DNA from: an uncultured Desulfobacteraceae bacterium
GTDB lineage: Bacteria; Desulfobacterota; Desulfobacteria; Desulfobacterales; UBA5852
Reading direction: 5' to 3'
Assembly: GCA_913060875.1 (NCBI GenBank)
Contig: CAJXSL010000018.1
Span: 1 to 64,000 of the forward strand
Length of the DNA: 64,000 nt
The translations under genes and the position numbers were made by a program. Shown piece by piece: positions 43,043 to 53,091 of the stretch (the first letter of the stretch is position 1; the number at the start of each line of letters is the position of its first letter). A model generated the notes under the pieces. That model saw only the letters and a program-made list of their open reading frames with translations. It ran no database searches and was not told the DNA's origin.

Positions 43043-44035
43043 TCAGGGATTGACGGTTGCCAACTTCTGCAGGGGGGCGGGCAGGGTTTGCAGCTCCGCC
43101 TCGGAGGCCACCCGGCAGGGGATGAAAGGCGGCTGGCCCATGGCTTCCAGGACCTTCATGCCGCCCTGCGGATCCAGCAGGTAGGTCATGAAACGCTCCG
43201 CGCCCTTGGGATTGGGGCTGTCTTTGACCATGGTGACGCCGTAGGTGCAGCTCTTGCCGGTGCGGGTGATCCAGGTGCCGGGCTTCTTCCCGGTAACCTT
43301 GACGTTGGCCTGCTTGTAGAAATCGTCGTAGGCATAGTTGCCCAGGTTGATATGATCGTCCAACTCCACGAATTTCAGCTCATGCTGAACGGCCACGGAG
43401 CGGTATTCCCAGGCGTAGTCCATGTGGCCGGTCTTGAGCAGCGACACCAGTTCCACCGATTTGGGCCGCACATTGGCTTCCGGACGGTTGGCGATCAGGC
43501 GGTCGTAGAGGCCCTTCTGGTTGTAGAAAATTTCCGCCAGCTGAAGGACCATCAGGCTGCGGTAGCCGCAGGGGTCCAGATTCGGGTCCGAATGCCCCCA
43601 GACCACTTTCTCCCGACCCAGGATGTCGAACCAGTTGTCCTTGGTAATCTCGTCGGCAAATCGGCTCTTGTCCGTATAGCAGAGCACCAGCCGGTTGGTG
43701 GCAAAGCGGATGTTCCAGTCGGCGTACGTGGGCATCAGGGTCTTTTCGATTACTTTGTAATCCGCCGAGGCCATGATATCGGCAGGTTTGTGGAGTTCCG
43801 AAATCATGCGGGCCATCTTGGTGCTGCCCCCGGCCTCGCGCTGGATATCGATATCCGGATTCTGGGCTTCAAAGTCTTTTTCGATCTGCGCCAGGGGCAC
43901 CGTCAGGCTGCCGGCATGAAAAATAATGACGGCCTCTTTGGCCACCGCCAGCCCGGCGGTCAGCAATACCGCCATCAACACCAAAACTGCCATTCGAAGC
44001 GATTGCGTCATCTTTCGGGTCATGATCTTCTCCAT
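43043..44035 (-). CDS. wtpA: tungstate/molybdate-binding periplasmic protein
   Basis: A 330-aa exported binding protein. A Sec signal ([20 protein letters not shown]) is followed by the family hallmark [20 protein letters not shown] and [10 protein letters not shown], then [17 protein letters not shown] and YAWEYRSVA, which together make the oxyanion pocket in WtpA/ModA. It feeds the permease encoded next. The ATG at 44035 has GGGAGG seven bases upstream and lies one base after the stop of the regulator gene, so all four genes form one operon. Confidence 0.9.
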   Translation of the reverse strand: MEKIMTRKMTQSLRMAVLVLMAVLLTAGLAVAKEAVIIFHAGSLTVPLAQIEKDFEAQNPDIDIQREAGGSTKMARMISELHKPADIMASADYKVIEKTLMPTYADWNIRFATNRLVLCYTDKSRFADEITKDNWFDILGREKVVWGHSDPNLDPCGYRSLMVLQLAEIFYNQKGLYDRLIANRPEANVRPKSVELVSLLKTGHMDYAWEYRSVAVQHELKFVELDDHINLGNYAYDDFYKQANVKVTGKKPGTWITRTGKSCTYGVTMVKDSPNPKGAERFMTYLLDPQGGMKVLEAMGQPPFIPCRVASEAELQTLPAPLQKLATVNP

Positions 44036-44036
44036 T

Positions 44037-44963
44037 CTATTCCTCCCGTGGTCGATCCTCTTTGGGATAGACCATTTTACCGCTGGCCGAGACGTCATAG
44101 CCTTCCAGCGCATCCGCCAATTGCCGGAATTCCTCATCCGGCAAGAGGCCCAGAAACAACTGAACACCGGGATCGAAAAAGCGGTCCTTGGTGATCAACA
44201 AATCATAGCGTTCCCAGCGCAAGGGGATAAAATCCAGCCCCAGCATGCCGGCCACGGCCCGGATGCCCGGTCCCACGTCGGCCCGCCCGGCCAGGATTTC
44301 CAGCCCCACGTCCAGGTGGCGCGTTACCGTATTGTGGTAGCCGTCGACGGTTTCGCCGTCGATGCCCGCCTTGTCGAGCTCGTGATCCAGCAGCAGCCGC
44401 GTGCCTGTGGTATTGGGCCGGTTGACCAGGGAAAGCCCGGGCTTGGCCAGGTCGGCCACCGCCGCAATGCCATGCGGATTTCCCTTGGCCACCAGCAGCC
44501 CCTGCTCCCGGCGGCAGAAATTGACCACCGCCGGCTGGCGATCCAGTTCACGATCGGCATACTCGAAATTGTAATCCGCCTCGTCATCCTGGATCAGATG
44601 GCTGGTGGCCATGTGACACAGGCTGCGGCGCAGCGCCCGCAACCCCCCGAGGCTGCCGAGATTGCCCAGAACGCCGACATGGTCGGGATATTGCCGGTTG
44701 AAAAGGGCCAGGGTCTTGTCCAACAGGGGGTCGTTGCTGCCGGCAATGATCAGAAGCCCTTCATAGGGCGGCAGCCGGTGGGGCGGATCAGGATAATTGA
44801 TCGTATGGGCTTCGACCCACTGGTCCACCAGCTGCTTGGGGAACAGCCATTTGCCGGTAATTTTGGTTGCCGGGAGCCCCTTTTCAGCCACCAGGGTGTA
44901 GACCATCTTTTCATTGACGCCCAGGAACTGGGCCACTTCTTTGGTCGACAGTAAATGGTTCAT
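44037..44963 (-). CDS. one-component regulator: excisionase-type HTH plus substrate-binding domain
   Basis: A 308-aa protein. Residues 1-55 are an excisionase/MerR-like winged helix ([40 protein letters not shown]). The rest is a periplasmic-binding-protein-like sensor of the PBP_like class ([53 protein letters not shown]) with no signal peptide, so it senses a ligand in the cytoplasm. Being first in the operon with wtpABC, it probably responds to tungstate or molybdate and controls its own transcript. The start at 44963 has AAAGG upstream. Confidence 0.85.
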   Translation of the reverse strand: MNHLLSTKEVAQFLGVNEKMVYTLVAEKGLPATKITGKWLFPKQLVDQWVEAHTINYPDPPHRLPPYEGLLIIAGSNDPLLDKTLALFNRQYPDHVGVLGNLGSLGGLRALRRSLCHMATSHLIQDDEADYNFEYADRELDRQPAVVNFCRREQGLLVAKGNPHGIAAVADLAKPGLSLVNRPNTTGTRLLLDHELDKAGIDGETVDGYHNTVTRHLDVGLEILAGRADVGPGIRAVAGMLGLDFIPLRWERYDLLITKDRFFDPGVQLFLGLLPDEEFRQLADALEGYDVSASGKMVYPKEDRPREE

Positions 44964-45285
44964 AGCGACCTTTCCCTTTCCATTTGCCGGAATATCCGCT
45001 ACAGACCCCGGGATCTCCTGGCAAATCGGCACATAGTGAGATATGTACCATAAGAGGTGTTTTCTATAGGTTTTGGTTTGTCAATGTCAATACTGTTTTT
45101 TTTAAACGACAAAATACACCAAAACAAACGAATCGCAACCCAAAGTTCCCATGCCGGTGGCGAATTTATGACCCGTTGAACACCCCCGGTCGGCCGCGGG
45201 CAAGCCCGCAACGGTCGTGATAAAGCCCGGCGTTTCTATGGCCGCGCTTTGCAAAATGAAATCTAATAATGGATGACCGGAGGGT
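44964..45285. other. promoter region of the wtp operon
   Basis: About 320 bases with no gene. It holds the palindrome at 45031-45046 and an A/T-rich stretch (45055-45125) that is a likely promoter zone. The end next to the YihY gene shows nothing distinctive. Confidence 0.45.
45031..45046. promoter_or_regulatory. putative operator of the wtp operon
   Basis: ACATAGTGAGATATGT, with 5-bp inverted arms ACATA/TATGT around a six-base centre, lies 68-83 bases upstream of the regulator gene start. It is a reasonable autoregulatory site, but only one copy is seen. Confidence 0.35.
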
Positions 45286-46644
45286 TCAGAGTTCCTTGAG
45301 GTTGCGGTTGCCCGGTGACTGGCGCAGGGCGTCGCGGAGCTGCTCGAGGGCGCTCGCGAGACGGACGTTTTGCGGGCCTTCCGGAAGGGGGAGTTCGTTT
45401 ACCCCGCGGGCTTCCAGGGCTTCGAGAATGAAGCTGATGGTAAACTGGTCCACGTCCCGGGCCGGGACATAGGTGGGGGCCGCGGTTTTGTCGATGCGGA
45501 CTTCGTTGAAGACACCGCTCTCCACCAGTTCCCCCAGCACGCGCCGGGTCAACCGGGTGGGTTGTTCCAATTCGGCGGCAATGGTGGCGGCGGTCAGGGG
45601 GGAGTCCCCCTCCCCGAACTTGTGCACCACCAGGCGGGCGATCTGCAGGGCCACCAGCTTGCGCAGCCCGGGACTGGCCCGGGAAGTATCAGCCTCGAAC
45701 TCGTACTCCTGGGCATGCTGTTTGGCGAAGGAAATCTCGGCTCCGAAGAGGACGATAATCCAGCTGACCTGCAGCCAGGCCAGGAATAGCGGCAACGCGG
45801 CAAAGCTTCCGTAGATGGCGTTGTAGCGGGCGGCGCCGACCTGGAGCGCGATGTAACCCCATTGGAACAGTTGATAGCTGGTCCCGGCAATGATGCCGGC
45901 GGTGAGTCCCGATGTGAACTTGACCCGCGTATTGGGCATAATCATGTAAATCATGGTGAACAGAACCCACACGATGACATAAGGGATCAATTTCAAGGCC
46001 AGGGCGATGAGCGAGCTGAAATAACCCACCAGGGCGATCTTCTGGGCAATCAGGTTGACGTGGGTCGTAATGAAAACCGTCGCGCTGCTCTGCATCAATA
46101 TCAGCAGAGGACTGATCAGCATGATGGAAAGGTAGTCGCTGAACTTGCGGGCCAACGTACGGGGCTGGCGAACACGCCAGATGTGATTGAAGGAATCTTC
46201 GATATTGCTCAGGACTTTGATGACCGCCCAAAACAGCAGCACCAGTCCGATGCCGGCGATCACGCCCCCCTGGGTTGTCTCCAGCAGCGATTGCGCGAAT
46301 TCGACCACCTTGCCGACAACTTCTTCCTGTCCGGGAAAATTTTCGTAGAGTTGTTTTTCCAGGACCTTTTGAAATCCGAACCCCTTGGCAATGCCAAACG
46401 CCATGGCCGCCACCGGCACGATGGACAGCATGGTGAAAAAAGTCAGGGCCGAGGCCCGCAGCATGCAAAAATCGTCTTTGAAGCCGCGCATCGCCAGGAG
46501 CAGGACCCGCAGCATGCGAACAAACATGCGTTTCCAGGGGGGCAGGTTCGCCAGGCGGGTTCGCCAGATATCCCCGGAAACAAACCGAACGGTTCCGGAG
46601 ATCCGGGCCTTGGCATTTTCAATCGCGGGGGCAGGTTTGGGCAT
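45286..46644 (-). CDS. YihY/BrkB-family inner-membrane protein
   Basis: A 452-aa membrane protein with six hydrophobic segments between residues ~60 and 320. The family block ASALTFFTMLSIVPVAAMAFGIAKGFG, the FNHIWRV motif and the NAIYGSFAALPLFLAWLQVSWIIVLFGAEI segment identify it. Residues ~345-450 are a cytoplasmic extension with a winged-helix look (LTAATIAAELEQPTRLTRRVLGELVESGVF). The family was once called RNase BN by mistake; its real role is unclear. It is transcribed alone. Confidence 0.87.
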   Translation of the reverse strand: MPKPAPAIENAKARISGTVRFVSGDIWRTRLANLPPWKRMFVRMLRVLLLAMRGFKDDFCMLRASALTFFTMLSIVPVAAMAFGIAKGFGFQKVLEKQLYENFPGQEEVVGKVVEFAQSLLETTQGGVIAGIGLVLLFWAVIKVLSNIEDSFNHIWRVRQPRTLARKFSDYLSIMLISPLLILMQSSATVFITTHVNLIAQKIALVGYFSSLIALALKLIPYVIVWVLFTMIYMIMPNTRVKFTSGLTAGIIAGTSYQLFQWGYIALQVGAARYNAIYGSFAALPLFLAWLQVSWIIVLFGAEISFAKQHAQEYEFEADTSRASPGLRKLVALQIARLVVHKFGEGDSPLTAATIAAELEQPTRLTRRVLGELVESGVFNEVRIDKTAAPTYVPARDVDQFTISFILEALEARGVNELPLPEGPQNVRLASALEQLRDALRQSPGNRNLKEL

Positions 46645-47161
46645 CCTATCTTCCTTGTTTTAGAGAGGGAAACAGGCGACTCCGGCCGAAGCCGCCGGAG
46701 AAAAGATAGCAAGTTTCCCCGGGCAGCGCAAGCCGCGTCAGGCGGTCAGCAACACCGGCCGCAGGCGAATCGGGTGTTTCTTTTTGGCCCGCAATCCTTT
46801 ATGGGTAGAGAATCGCCCCCAAGCATAGCGACCCCCGGCAGGCAACCCGTGCGGCTGCCGGCGTTTAGCCCGAATATTTCACGTACTCGCGAGGTTCATG
46901 GGCAAGGCATCAAGGGCGCCGCTGTACTTCTGCTACCGCAAGCCCCTGATAACGCCGCCAAGGGACATCTCGGGCGCGCCCGCAGGGTGAAATTTTATCG
47001 ATGAGTTTGGAAATCGACGAAGGGGACAACGTGTCACCTGAAAATTATATCCCGAATAGCGTTGATACCCCTGAATCGTTGCATAAAATTTAGGGTGTAG
47101 AAAAAATTTCATGAAATGTTCGGGTTAGCCCTCAACGCCCATCACAGGAAAGGCCATTGCC
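46645..47161. other. intergenic, no gene seen
   Basis: About 520 bases between divergent genes. No frame has both a ribosome site and recognisable similarity. The A/T-rich part near 47075-47115 probably holds the promoter of the SIMPL gene. Confidence 0.4.
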
Positions 47162-47881
47162 ATGAACACCTCATCGATCAGCAGCGCTTTCACCCTGGGA
47201 CTTTTGATCTGCATCGGACTCATCGGGTTCGCTTTCCAGGCCGGCAAAAGCCTGGTCGCCTTCAAAGCCCTGGAACGAACCGTCACCGTCAAAGGCCTGT
47301 CGGAACGCGAAGTGAATGCCGACACGGCGATCTGGCCCATCACCTTCAACGAAGCCGGCAACGACCTCAATGCGCTCTTTTCAGACATGCAGAAGAAAAA
47401 CAGCATTATTACGACCTTTTTAGCGGAACAGGGATTCCCTGCGGAAGCGGTTTCTATTGCACCTCCCGGCATCGTCGACAAACAGGCCCAGGGCTACAGT
47501 GGATCGGCCAACATCAAATTCCGCTACTCGGGCCGTTCCACCATCACGGTCTACACCGAAGACGTCGAACGTGTGCTTCAAACCCGCAAACGCCTGGTGG
47601 AGCTGGGCAAAAAGGGAATCGCATTTTCCGGACAAGGTTATCAGAGCCAGACCGAATTCCTGTTCACCGGGCTCAATCGCATCAAACCGGATATGATTCA
47701 GGAAGCCACGCAAAATGCCCGCGAGGTCGCGGAAAAATTTGCCACGGATTCCCAGAGTCTTCTGGGCAAAATCAAACAGGCCCGCCAGGGGCAGTTTTCC
47801 ATCAACAACCGCGACAGCAACACCCCGCACATCAAAAAAGTCCGGGTGGTGTCCACCATCACCTATTATCTGAGAGATTAG
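47162..47881 (+). CDS. SIMPL (DUF541) domain protein
   Basis: A 239-aa protein anchored by an N-terminal hydrophobic segment (FTLGLLICIGLIGFAFQAG), with the rest periplasmic. ERTVTVKGLSEREVNADTAIW begins the SIMPL domain, and VRVVSTITYYLRD ends it. Relatives such as YggE are linked to oxidative stress, but no enzymatic role is established. Its stop overlaps that of the convergent MscS gene by four bases. AGGAAAGG precedes the ATG. Confidence 0.85.
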   Translation: MNTSSISSAFTLGLLICIGLIGFAFQAGKSLVAFKALERTVTVKGLSEREVNADTAIWPITFNEAGNDLNALFSDMQKKNSIITTFLAEQGFPAEAVSIAPPGIVDKQAQGYSGSANIKFRYSGRSTITVYTEDVERVLQTRKRLVELGKKGIAFSGQGYQSQTEFLFTGLNRIKPDMIQEATQNAREVAEKFATDSQSLLGKIKQARQGQFSINNRDSNTPHIKKVRVVSTITYYLRD

Positions 47882-49152
47882 GCCGGAGGCGACGGGTCAA
47901 GGACCTTCCGCAGGCTGGCGACATCATCGCCGGTGGGGGCCTGGTGCACCTGCAGGTCGAAAGCCGGCAGGATGGCCAGCAGGTGGTCGAAGATATCCGC
48001 CTGAACGCCCTCGTAGGCGACCCAGGCCTTGTCCCTGCAAAAGGCGTAGATTTCCAGGGGCAGGCCCTGGGGGGTGGGCGCCAGCTGGCGCACCATGAGG
48101 GTCATGTCCGGATTGATCATGGGATGCTGCCGGAGATAGGCCGTGACGTAGGCCCGGAAGGTTCCGATATTCGTCAGGCGGCGCCCATTGAGCGTGTCTC
48201 CCGCTTCGAGGCCCAGGCCGGCGTTGTGGGCCTCGATAGCCAGGCGCTTTTCTTCCAGATAGGCGGCGATCAGGCGCATCCGGCTGAAGCGGGCCAGCAT
48301 ATCATCGGAGCAGAAGCGTACGGAGCGCATGTCGATATGGAGCGCCCGCTTGATGCGGCGGCCGGCGGCGTCCTGCATGCCGCGCCAGTTCTTGAAGGAT
48401 GTGGTGATCAGCGCATAGGTCGGAATGGCCGTGATGGACTTGTCCCAGTTCTGGACCTTGACCGTCGTCAGGGTGATGTCGGTGACATCGCCGTCCGCCC
48501 CGTAACCCGGCATTTCGATCCAGTCGCCCTGTTTGAGCATGCGGTTGGAGATCAGTTGGACCCCCGCCACGAATCCCAGGATGGCATCTTTGAAGACCAG
48601 CATCAGGACGGCCGTCATGGCCCCCAGGCCGCTGAAGAGGTAAAGGGGCGTCTTGCCCAGGAGAATGGCAATGATGGACAGCAGACCGGAGAAATAGAGC
48701 AGGAGCTTGAGCACCTGGACAAATCCGGTCACCGGGATGTCCCGCGACACCCGGAAGGTCTTGTAGATGTCCAGGAACGCGTTGAGCAGGGCGTCGACGA
48801 CCAGCACCGCCACGGCGATGATGTAGATGGTCACGGCGCTGCGGGCCGCTCCCTCGGCCCGGTCGAATCCGCCGAAGATCATGGGGATGCTGACATGCAC
48901 GATGAGGGCCGGCACGAGCAGGGCGAGGTGGGAGAAGACATTGCGCCCCACCAGATAGTTATCCCAGTGGGTCTGGGTACGGCCTGCCAGTCGGTGCAGC
49001 AGGTTGTTGATAAGGCCCCGGGTGATTTTCAACGCCGCCAGGCAAACCAGCAGTACGACGACGGCCACCGCCAGCCGGGTCAGCAGGCCGCTGGCGTCGG
49101 CGCCGACACCCCATTTCGCCATCCATTCCGTGATGATTTCAGGCATGCTCAT
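47878..49152 (-). CDS. YbdG-type MscS mechanosensitive channel
   Basis: A 424-aa inner-membrane protein with about five membrane helices before the MscS core (LYLFSGLGAMTAVLMLVFKDAILGFVAGV; QGDWIEMPGYGADGDVTDITLTTVKVQNWD). A long cytoplasmic C-terminal region (SFKNWRGMQDAAGRRIKRALHID and onward) is typical of YbdG/MscM, a miniature-conductance osmotic sensor. It is the second MscS-fold protein of the window and is much shorter than the one at 10154. Confidence 0.88.
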   Translation of the reverse strand: MSMPEIITEWMAKWGVGADASGLLTRLAVAVVVLLVCLAALKITRGLINNLLHRLAGRTQTHWDNYLVGRNVFSHLALLVPALIVHVSIPMIFGGFDRAEGAARSAVTIYIIAVAVLVVDALLNAFLDIYKTFRVSRDIPVTGFVQVLKLLLYFSGLLSIIAILLGKTPLYLFSGLGAMTAVLMLVFKDAILGFVAGVQLISNRMLKQGDWIEMPGYGADGDVTDITLTTVKVQNWDKSITAIPTYALITTSFKNWRGMQDAAGRRIKRALHIDMRSVRFCSDDMLARFSRMRLIAAYLEEKRLAIEAHNAGLGLEAGDTLNGRRLTNIGTFRAYVTAYLRQHPMINPDMTLMVRQLAPTPQGLPLEIYAFCRDKAWVAYEGVQADIFDHLLAILPAFDLQVHQAPTGDDVASLRKVLDPSPPA

Positions 49153-49196
49153 GGCTTATCCTTCGCGCATAAGGGTTGGAAAAAAGAAGGGCCGGC

Positions 49197-49470
49197 GTCA
49201 GAAGTCAGAAGTCAGAAGTCAGAAGTCAGAAGTCAGAAGTCAGAAGTCAGAATAAAACCGCTACCCTTATTTATTGCAAGCAAGAAATTTTCCACCCGTT
49301 GCGCTTGAGACACGGGCGAAAAGAGTCCCAACGCCATTTGACGCCTGGCTTTTGATTTCTGTTTCCCCATTTTGTGTTTTCTTAATTCCCTATTTCCTGT
49401 TTCCCTTTCATCTTGGCCCTTTCAGCTTGACGCTTTGAGCTTGGCCCTTCTTTCATACAAGCTTCGCGCT
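49197..49470. repeat. heptamer array plus conserved pyrimidine-rich tail, copy 2
   Basis: Eight tandem copies of GTCAGAA (49197-49252) followed by a tail matching the one after 39409. It ends with CTTTCAGCTTGACGCTTTGAGCTTGGC, whose complement also appears at 55048-55083. It fills the ~330-base gap between the MscS and aminotransferase genes. Confidence 0.85.
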
Positions 49471-49486
49471 TCTTTTTTTTTCGGTC

Positions 49487-50785
49487 TCAGCTCAAGTGTT
49501 CGCCCCGGGCCACGAACTGCTGGAAGCCTTCCGCATCGCGGCCGGCAGCGTCCAGGCGCCGAACACCCTCCCCGAGGGTTTCCAGGTCGGCGGCAATGGA
49601 AATACGCAGAAAGTGGAGATCCTCGGCCCCGATGACCCCAAAGGATCGTCGGTCCATCACGGCCACATGGTGATGATACAGGGCGAACATCTGAAACAGC
49701 GTGGCCGGCGACGTGGCCGCCCGGGTCTCCGGCGACAGGCGGCCAAAAGCCTCGAACGCACCGATCCGTTCACATAAACCGCCGATATTGGGAAACAGGT
49801 AAAAGGCTCCGCCCGGCCGCTGGCAGGTCACGCCCTCAATGGCATTCAACCGGGCCAGGATGGCATCGCGGCGCGCCTCGAAGGTCCGTGTCATATCCGC
49901 CATCCAGGGGCCCGACTGTTCATTCTCCAGTGCTTCGCGGGCGCCTTCCTGGTTGTAGGGCGGCACGCAGGAAAAGTAATTGATGTTCATGTTCTTGAAG
50001 GCATCGGCTTCCGCGACGCTCGGCATGACCGCATAACCGACACGCCCGCCGGTCCAGGCGAAAGACTTGGAAAGCCCGCTGCTGATGATGGTCTTGTCCG
50101 CCATGCCGGGCATCGACGCAATGGACAAATGCGTCCGGCCGTCAAAAATGATGTTCTCGTAGATTTCGTCCGAATAGACCCGCACCTCGGGTCGACACCG
50201 GGTCTGAATGACATCCGCCAGGGCACCCAGCTGGTCCCGGGTGGCCACCCCGCCGGTGGGATTGGAGGGAAAGTTCAGGATGATCAGTTTGGTCCGGGGG
50301 GTAATGAGGGCTGCCAGCTGGTCGGCCGTGCAGCTGAAGCCCTGATCTTCATCGAGATGGAGGGGCACCGGCACCGCACCGATATAACGGATAAAGGATT
50401 CGTAAATGGGAAACCCCGGGCTGGGATAGATGATTTCATCGCCGGGATCGCAATAGATCTGCTGGGTGAACCCAATGGAAGGTTTGCCCCCCGGGAAGAC
50501 GCAAACATGGTCCGGTGTCACCGACAGCCCCCGGGTGGCGTTGACCTGCCGGGCAATGGCCTGGCGCAGGGAAGGAATGCCCTTGGGATCACAGTAATGG
50601 GAATTGTCCCGGGCCACCTGCCGGCAAATCTCGTCCTTTACCCAGGGCGGCGCACTGAAATCCGGCTCACCCAGGTTCAGTTTGACCACCGGGGTACCCC
50701 GGGATTCCACCGCGACGATGTGCGGTCCGATTTTGAAAGCGTTTTCCGTTCCAATGCGCCCCTGGCGTTCCGCGTAAACTGGCAT
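49487..50785 (-). CDS. class I/II PLP-dependent aminotransferase
   Basis: A 432-aa fold-type-I aminotransferase. NLGEPDFSAPPWVKDE opens the core, NFPSNPTGG binds the cofactor region, VYSDEIYENIIF has the PLP-ring Asp/Tyr, the Schiff-base Lys is in SGLSKSFAWTGGRVGYA and the substrate-carboxylate Arg in LRISIA. The best match by eye is to aspartate/aromatic-type transaminases, but the amino donor cannot be fixed. The C terminus is longer than usual by some 20 residues. It is transcribed alone, divergent from the SpoIIM-like gene. Confidence 0.87.
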   Translation of the reverse strand: MPVYAERQGRIGTENAFKIGPHIVAVESRGTPVVKLNLGEPDFSAPPWVKDEICRQVARDNSHYCDPKGIPSLRQAIARQVNATRGLSVTPDHVCVFPGGKPSIGFTQQIYCDPGDEIIYPSPGFPIYESFIRYIGAVPVPLHLDEDQGFSCTADQLAALITPRTKLIILNFPSNPTGGVATRDQLGALADVIQTRCRPEVRVYSDEIYENIIFDGRTHLSIASMPGMADKTIISSGLSKSFAWTGGRVGYAVMPSVAEADAFKNMNINYFSCVPPYNQEGAREALENEQSGPWMADMTRTFEARRDAILARLNAIEGVTCQRPGGAFYLFPNIGGLCERIGAFEAFGRLSPETRAATSPATLFQMFALYHHHVAVMDRRSFGVIGAEDLHFLRISIAADLETLGEGVRRLDAAGRDAEGFQQFVARGEHLS

Positions 50786-50961
50786 GCGATGCGTTCTCCA
50801 TCCGATTGATTATATTTGGTCGTGCGGCGGTTATGCCACAATCGCCCGCAACATTCAAACCAGGGATTAGACATTTCCGGCGGTTTCCACTATACCCGTG
50901 GGGACCGACCATCCGCAAAAAACAAAACACCAATGATCCGCGAACGACGGTTCGCCCGTTT

Positions 50962-51537
50962 ATGACGAACAACGCCCAAAAACACCTGCCGGAATTCCTA
51001 ACCGGCCCCCTGGGGTTCCTTTTCACCCTGCGACATCACATCCTTTTCGCGGCGGCCGTGTTTGGGGCCGGCGCGGTGATCGGCACGATCATGACCGACT
51101 TGCCGGATGCCGTCATCCAGTCCTTTTTCGACCTCGCCCAGCGACTGAAAACTAAAAACTGGGCCGAATTGACCGCATTCATTCTAACGAAAAATGCCCT
51201 GGCAGCGATGATTGGCATTTATGGCGGATTCCTGCTGGGTCTCTTTCCTTTTTTCGCGGCCTTCCTCAACGGCATGGTGATGGGCCGTGTCGTCGCCATA
51301 CAACCGGAATCCATCTGGATGGTTCTGCCCCACGGCATCTTCGAGCTAACGGCCATATTCATCGCCTGGGGGGTGGGATTCTGGTGCGCCGGCTGGTGGC
51401 GCGACCCGCCCCGGCTCGAACGGCTGCAGGAACGCGCCCAGGCCAGCCTGCTGCTCTTCGGACTGATCGTCATGCCCCTGCTGGCCGTTGCCGCTGTCAT
51501 CGAGGCGACGGGCATCAAACTATTGACCGGCACGTGA
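50962..51537 (+). CDS. SpoIIM (DUF95)-like membrane protein
   Basis: A 191-aa integral membrane protein with about five hydrophobic segments, including ILFAAAVFGAGAVIGTIM, FILTKNALAAMIGIYGGFLLGLFPFFAAFLNGMVMG and the PHGIFELTAIFIAWGVGFW block, which is the hallmark of the stage II sporulation protein M family. In non-sporulating bacteria the role is unknown, perhaps membrane-protein quality control. The start at 50962 (MTNNAQKH) is chosen because the upstream part of the open frame (from 50806) is basic, Pro-rich and unlike the family. It reads in the same direction as the NfeD gene, 82 bases downstream. Confidence 0.8.
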   Translation: MTNNAQKHLPEFLTGPLGFLFTLRHHILFAAAVFGAGAVIGTIMTDLPDAVIQSFFDLAQRLKTKNWAELTAFILTKNALAAMIGIYGGFLLGLFPFFAAFLNGMVMGRVVAIQPESIWMVLPHGIFELTAIFIAWGVGFWCAGWWRDPPRLERLQERAQASLLLFGLIVMPLLAVAAVIEATGIKLLTGT

Positions 51538-51619
51538 GACCACGTTATCAAAGGCCTCAACCATCGGGGGCGCCCAAGGCGCACCATGGCCCCATCCCCA
51601 CCGCCACAGGAGACGAACC

Positions 51620-52078
51620 GTGTTAGACTTCCAAATGTTATACTGGCACTGGCTGGTCATCGGCATGCTGCTGATCATCGGTGAAATCTTTGTCACCAGC
51701 TTCACCATGTTCTGGTTCGGCCTGGGCGGCCTGGTGGTGGCCCTGATGCTCGTATTGGTGCCGGGCACCTCCCTGACCGGCCAGCTGTTGGTCTGGGCCC
51801 TGTCTTCGGCCTTGTTTACGCTGCTGTGGTTCAAGCTGATTCGCCCCCGCATGAAAGACCGCACCAGTGCCGGCATCGCCCGGGAAGCCATCATCGGCGA
51901 AAGCGGCCAGGTCATCAAGGCACCGGCCGAAGGACGCCGCGGCGTGGTGCGCTTTACCACCCCGCTGCTGGGATCGGACGAATGGCCCTTCATCTGTGAG
52001 GACGCGGTGACGCCCGGAAGCCGCGTGTTCGTCAAAGACATCTCGGGCAACACCCTCATCGTGGAATGCCGGGAATAG
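51620..52078 (+). CDS. NfeD-family membrane protein
   Basis: A 152-aa protein: three membrane helices (residues ~5-75) and a C-terminal OB-fold domain (IIGESGQVIKAPAEGRRGVVRFTTPLLGSDEWPF). NfeD short forms act with an SPFH protein, and the SPFH gene follows 82 bases later, so the pair should form a membrane microdomain complex. GTG start at 51620 with AGGAG upstream. Confidence 0.9.
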   Translation: MLDFQMLYWHWLVIGMLLIIGEIFVTSFTMFWFGLGGLVVALMLVLVPGTSLTGQLLVWALSSALFTLLWFKLIRPRMKDRTSAGIAREAIIGESGQVIKAPAEGRRGVVRFTTPLLGSDEWPFICEDAVTPGSRVFVKDISGNTLIVECRE

Positions 52079-52160
52079 GCACCGGTGTGCCGCCGCGCCC
52101 ACGCAACCACCCCGGGACACCCCGGCCCCCACAGGGTTTAAGCACAGGAGGTAGCTTTCC

Positions 52161-53015
52161 ATGGACGGTTTGATCGTTATTTCGGTTTTTTTCATCCTCG
52201 TACTGGTGACCATCACCATGGGGGTCCGCATCGTCCCCCAGGGCAGCAAGCATGTGGTCCAGCGGCTGGGCAAGTATCACCGCACCCTGCCCCCCGGCCT
52301 GAATATCATCATCCCCTATATCGATATCGTGGCCTACAAGGTCACCACCAAAGACATTGTCCTGGACATTCCCTCCCAGGAAGTCATCACCCGCGACAAT
52401 GCGGTCATCATCGCCAATGCCGTGGCCTACATCAACATCATTTCCCCGGAGAAATCCGTCTACGGGGTGGAAGACTACCGCTTGGCCATTCAGAATCTGG
52501 TGCAGACCTCCCTGCGTTCCATCGTGGGTGAGATGGACCTGGATGACGCCCTGTCCTCCCGGGACCAGATCAAGGCCAAATTGAAAGCGGCCATTTCGGA
52601 CGACATCGCCGATTGGGGCATTACGCTCAAAACCGTGGAAATCCAGGATATCAACCCGTCCGAAACCATGCAGAAGGCCATGGAAGAGCAGGCCGCCGCC
52701 GAACGGGAGCGCCGGGCCACCGTGACCCGGGCCGACGGTGAAAAGGAAGCCGCCGTGCTCGAAGCCGACGGCCGTCTGGAAGCATCCAAACGCGATGCCC
52801 AGGCCAAAGTGGTCCTGGCCGAGGCCAGCCAGCGCGCCATTCAGAAGGTCACGGAAGCCATCCAAAACCGCGAGTTGCCGGCCATGTTCATCCTGGGCGA
52901 GCGCTATGTGGAGGCCATGCGCCAGATGGCCGGATCGGAGAATGCCAAAATCGTCGTGGTCCCCGCCGATATTCCCACGGCCATCCGCGGTATCATGGGG
53001 AACCCCGAAAAATAA
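52161..53015 (+). CDS. SPFH/band-7 (stomatin/slipin-like) protein
   Basis: A 284-aa membrane-anchored scaffold protein. One N-terminal hydrophobic helix, then the band-7 domain (GVRIVPQGSKHVVQRLGKYHRTLPPGLNIIIPYID; VITRDNAVIIANAVAYINI), then a coiled coil rich in Ala/Glu/Lys (AAERERRATVTRADGEKEAAV). This is the paraslipin/QmcA arrangement, which oligomerises into ring-like cages and partners NfeD. AGGAGG precedes the ATG. Confidence 0.93.
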   Translation: MDGLIVISVFFILVLVTITMGVRIVPQGSKHVVQRLGKYHRTLPPGLNIIIPYIDIVAYKVTTKDIVLDIPSQEVITRDNAVIIANAVAYINIISPEKSVYGVEDYRLAIQNLVQTSLRSIVGEMDLDDALSSRDQIKAKLKAAISDDIADWGITLKTVEIQDINPSETMQKAMEEQAAAERERRATVTRADGEKEAAVLEADGRLEASKRDAQAKVVLAEASQRAIQKVTEAIQNRELPAMFILGERYVEAMRQMAGSENAKIVVVPADIPTAIRGIMGNPEK

Positions 53016-53091
53016 GAACGATAGACGCCTGCCGGGAAAAGTGAATCGGTATGCGGCCGGCCGAACCCAACCCCAACCGATGGGAGGACAG

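Noticed and set aside
47116-49308. 730-codon plus-strand frame over the SIMPL and MscS genes
   Set aside because: Overlaps SIMPL in another frame and then runs antisense to MscS; both real genes are well supported.
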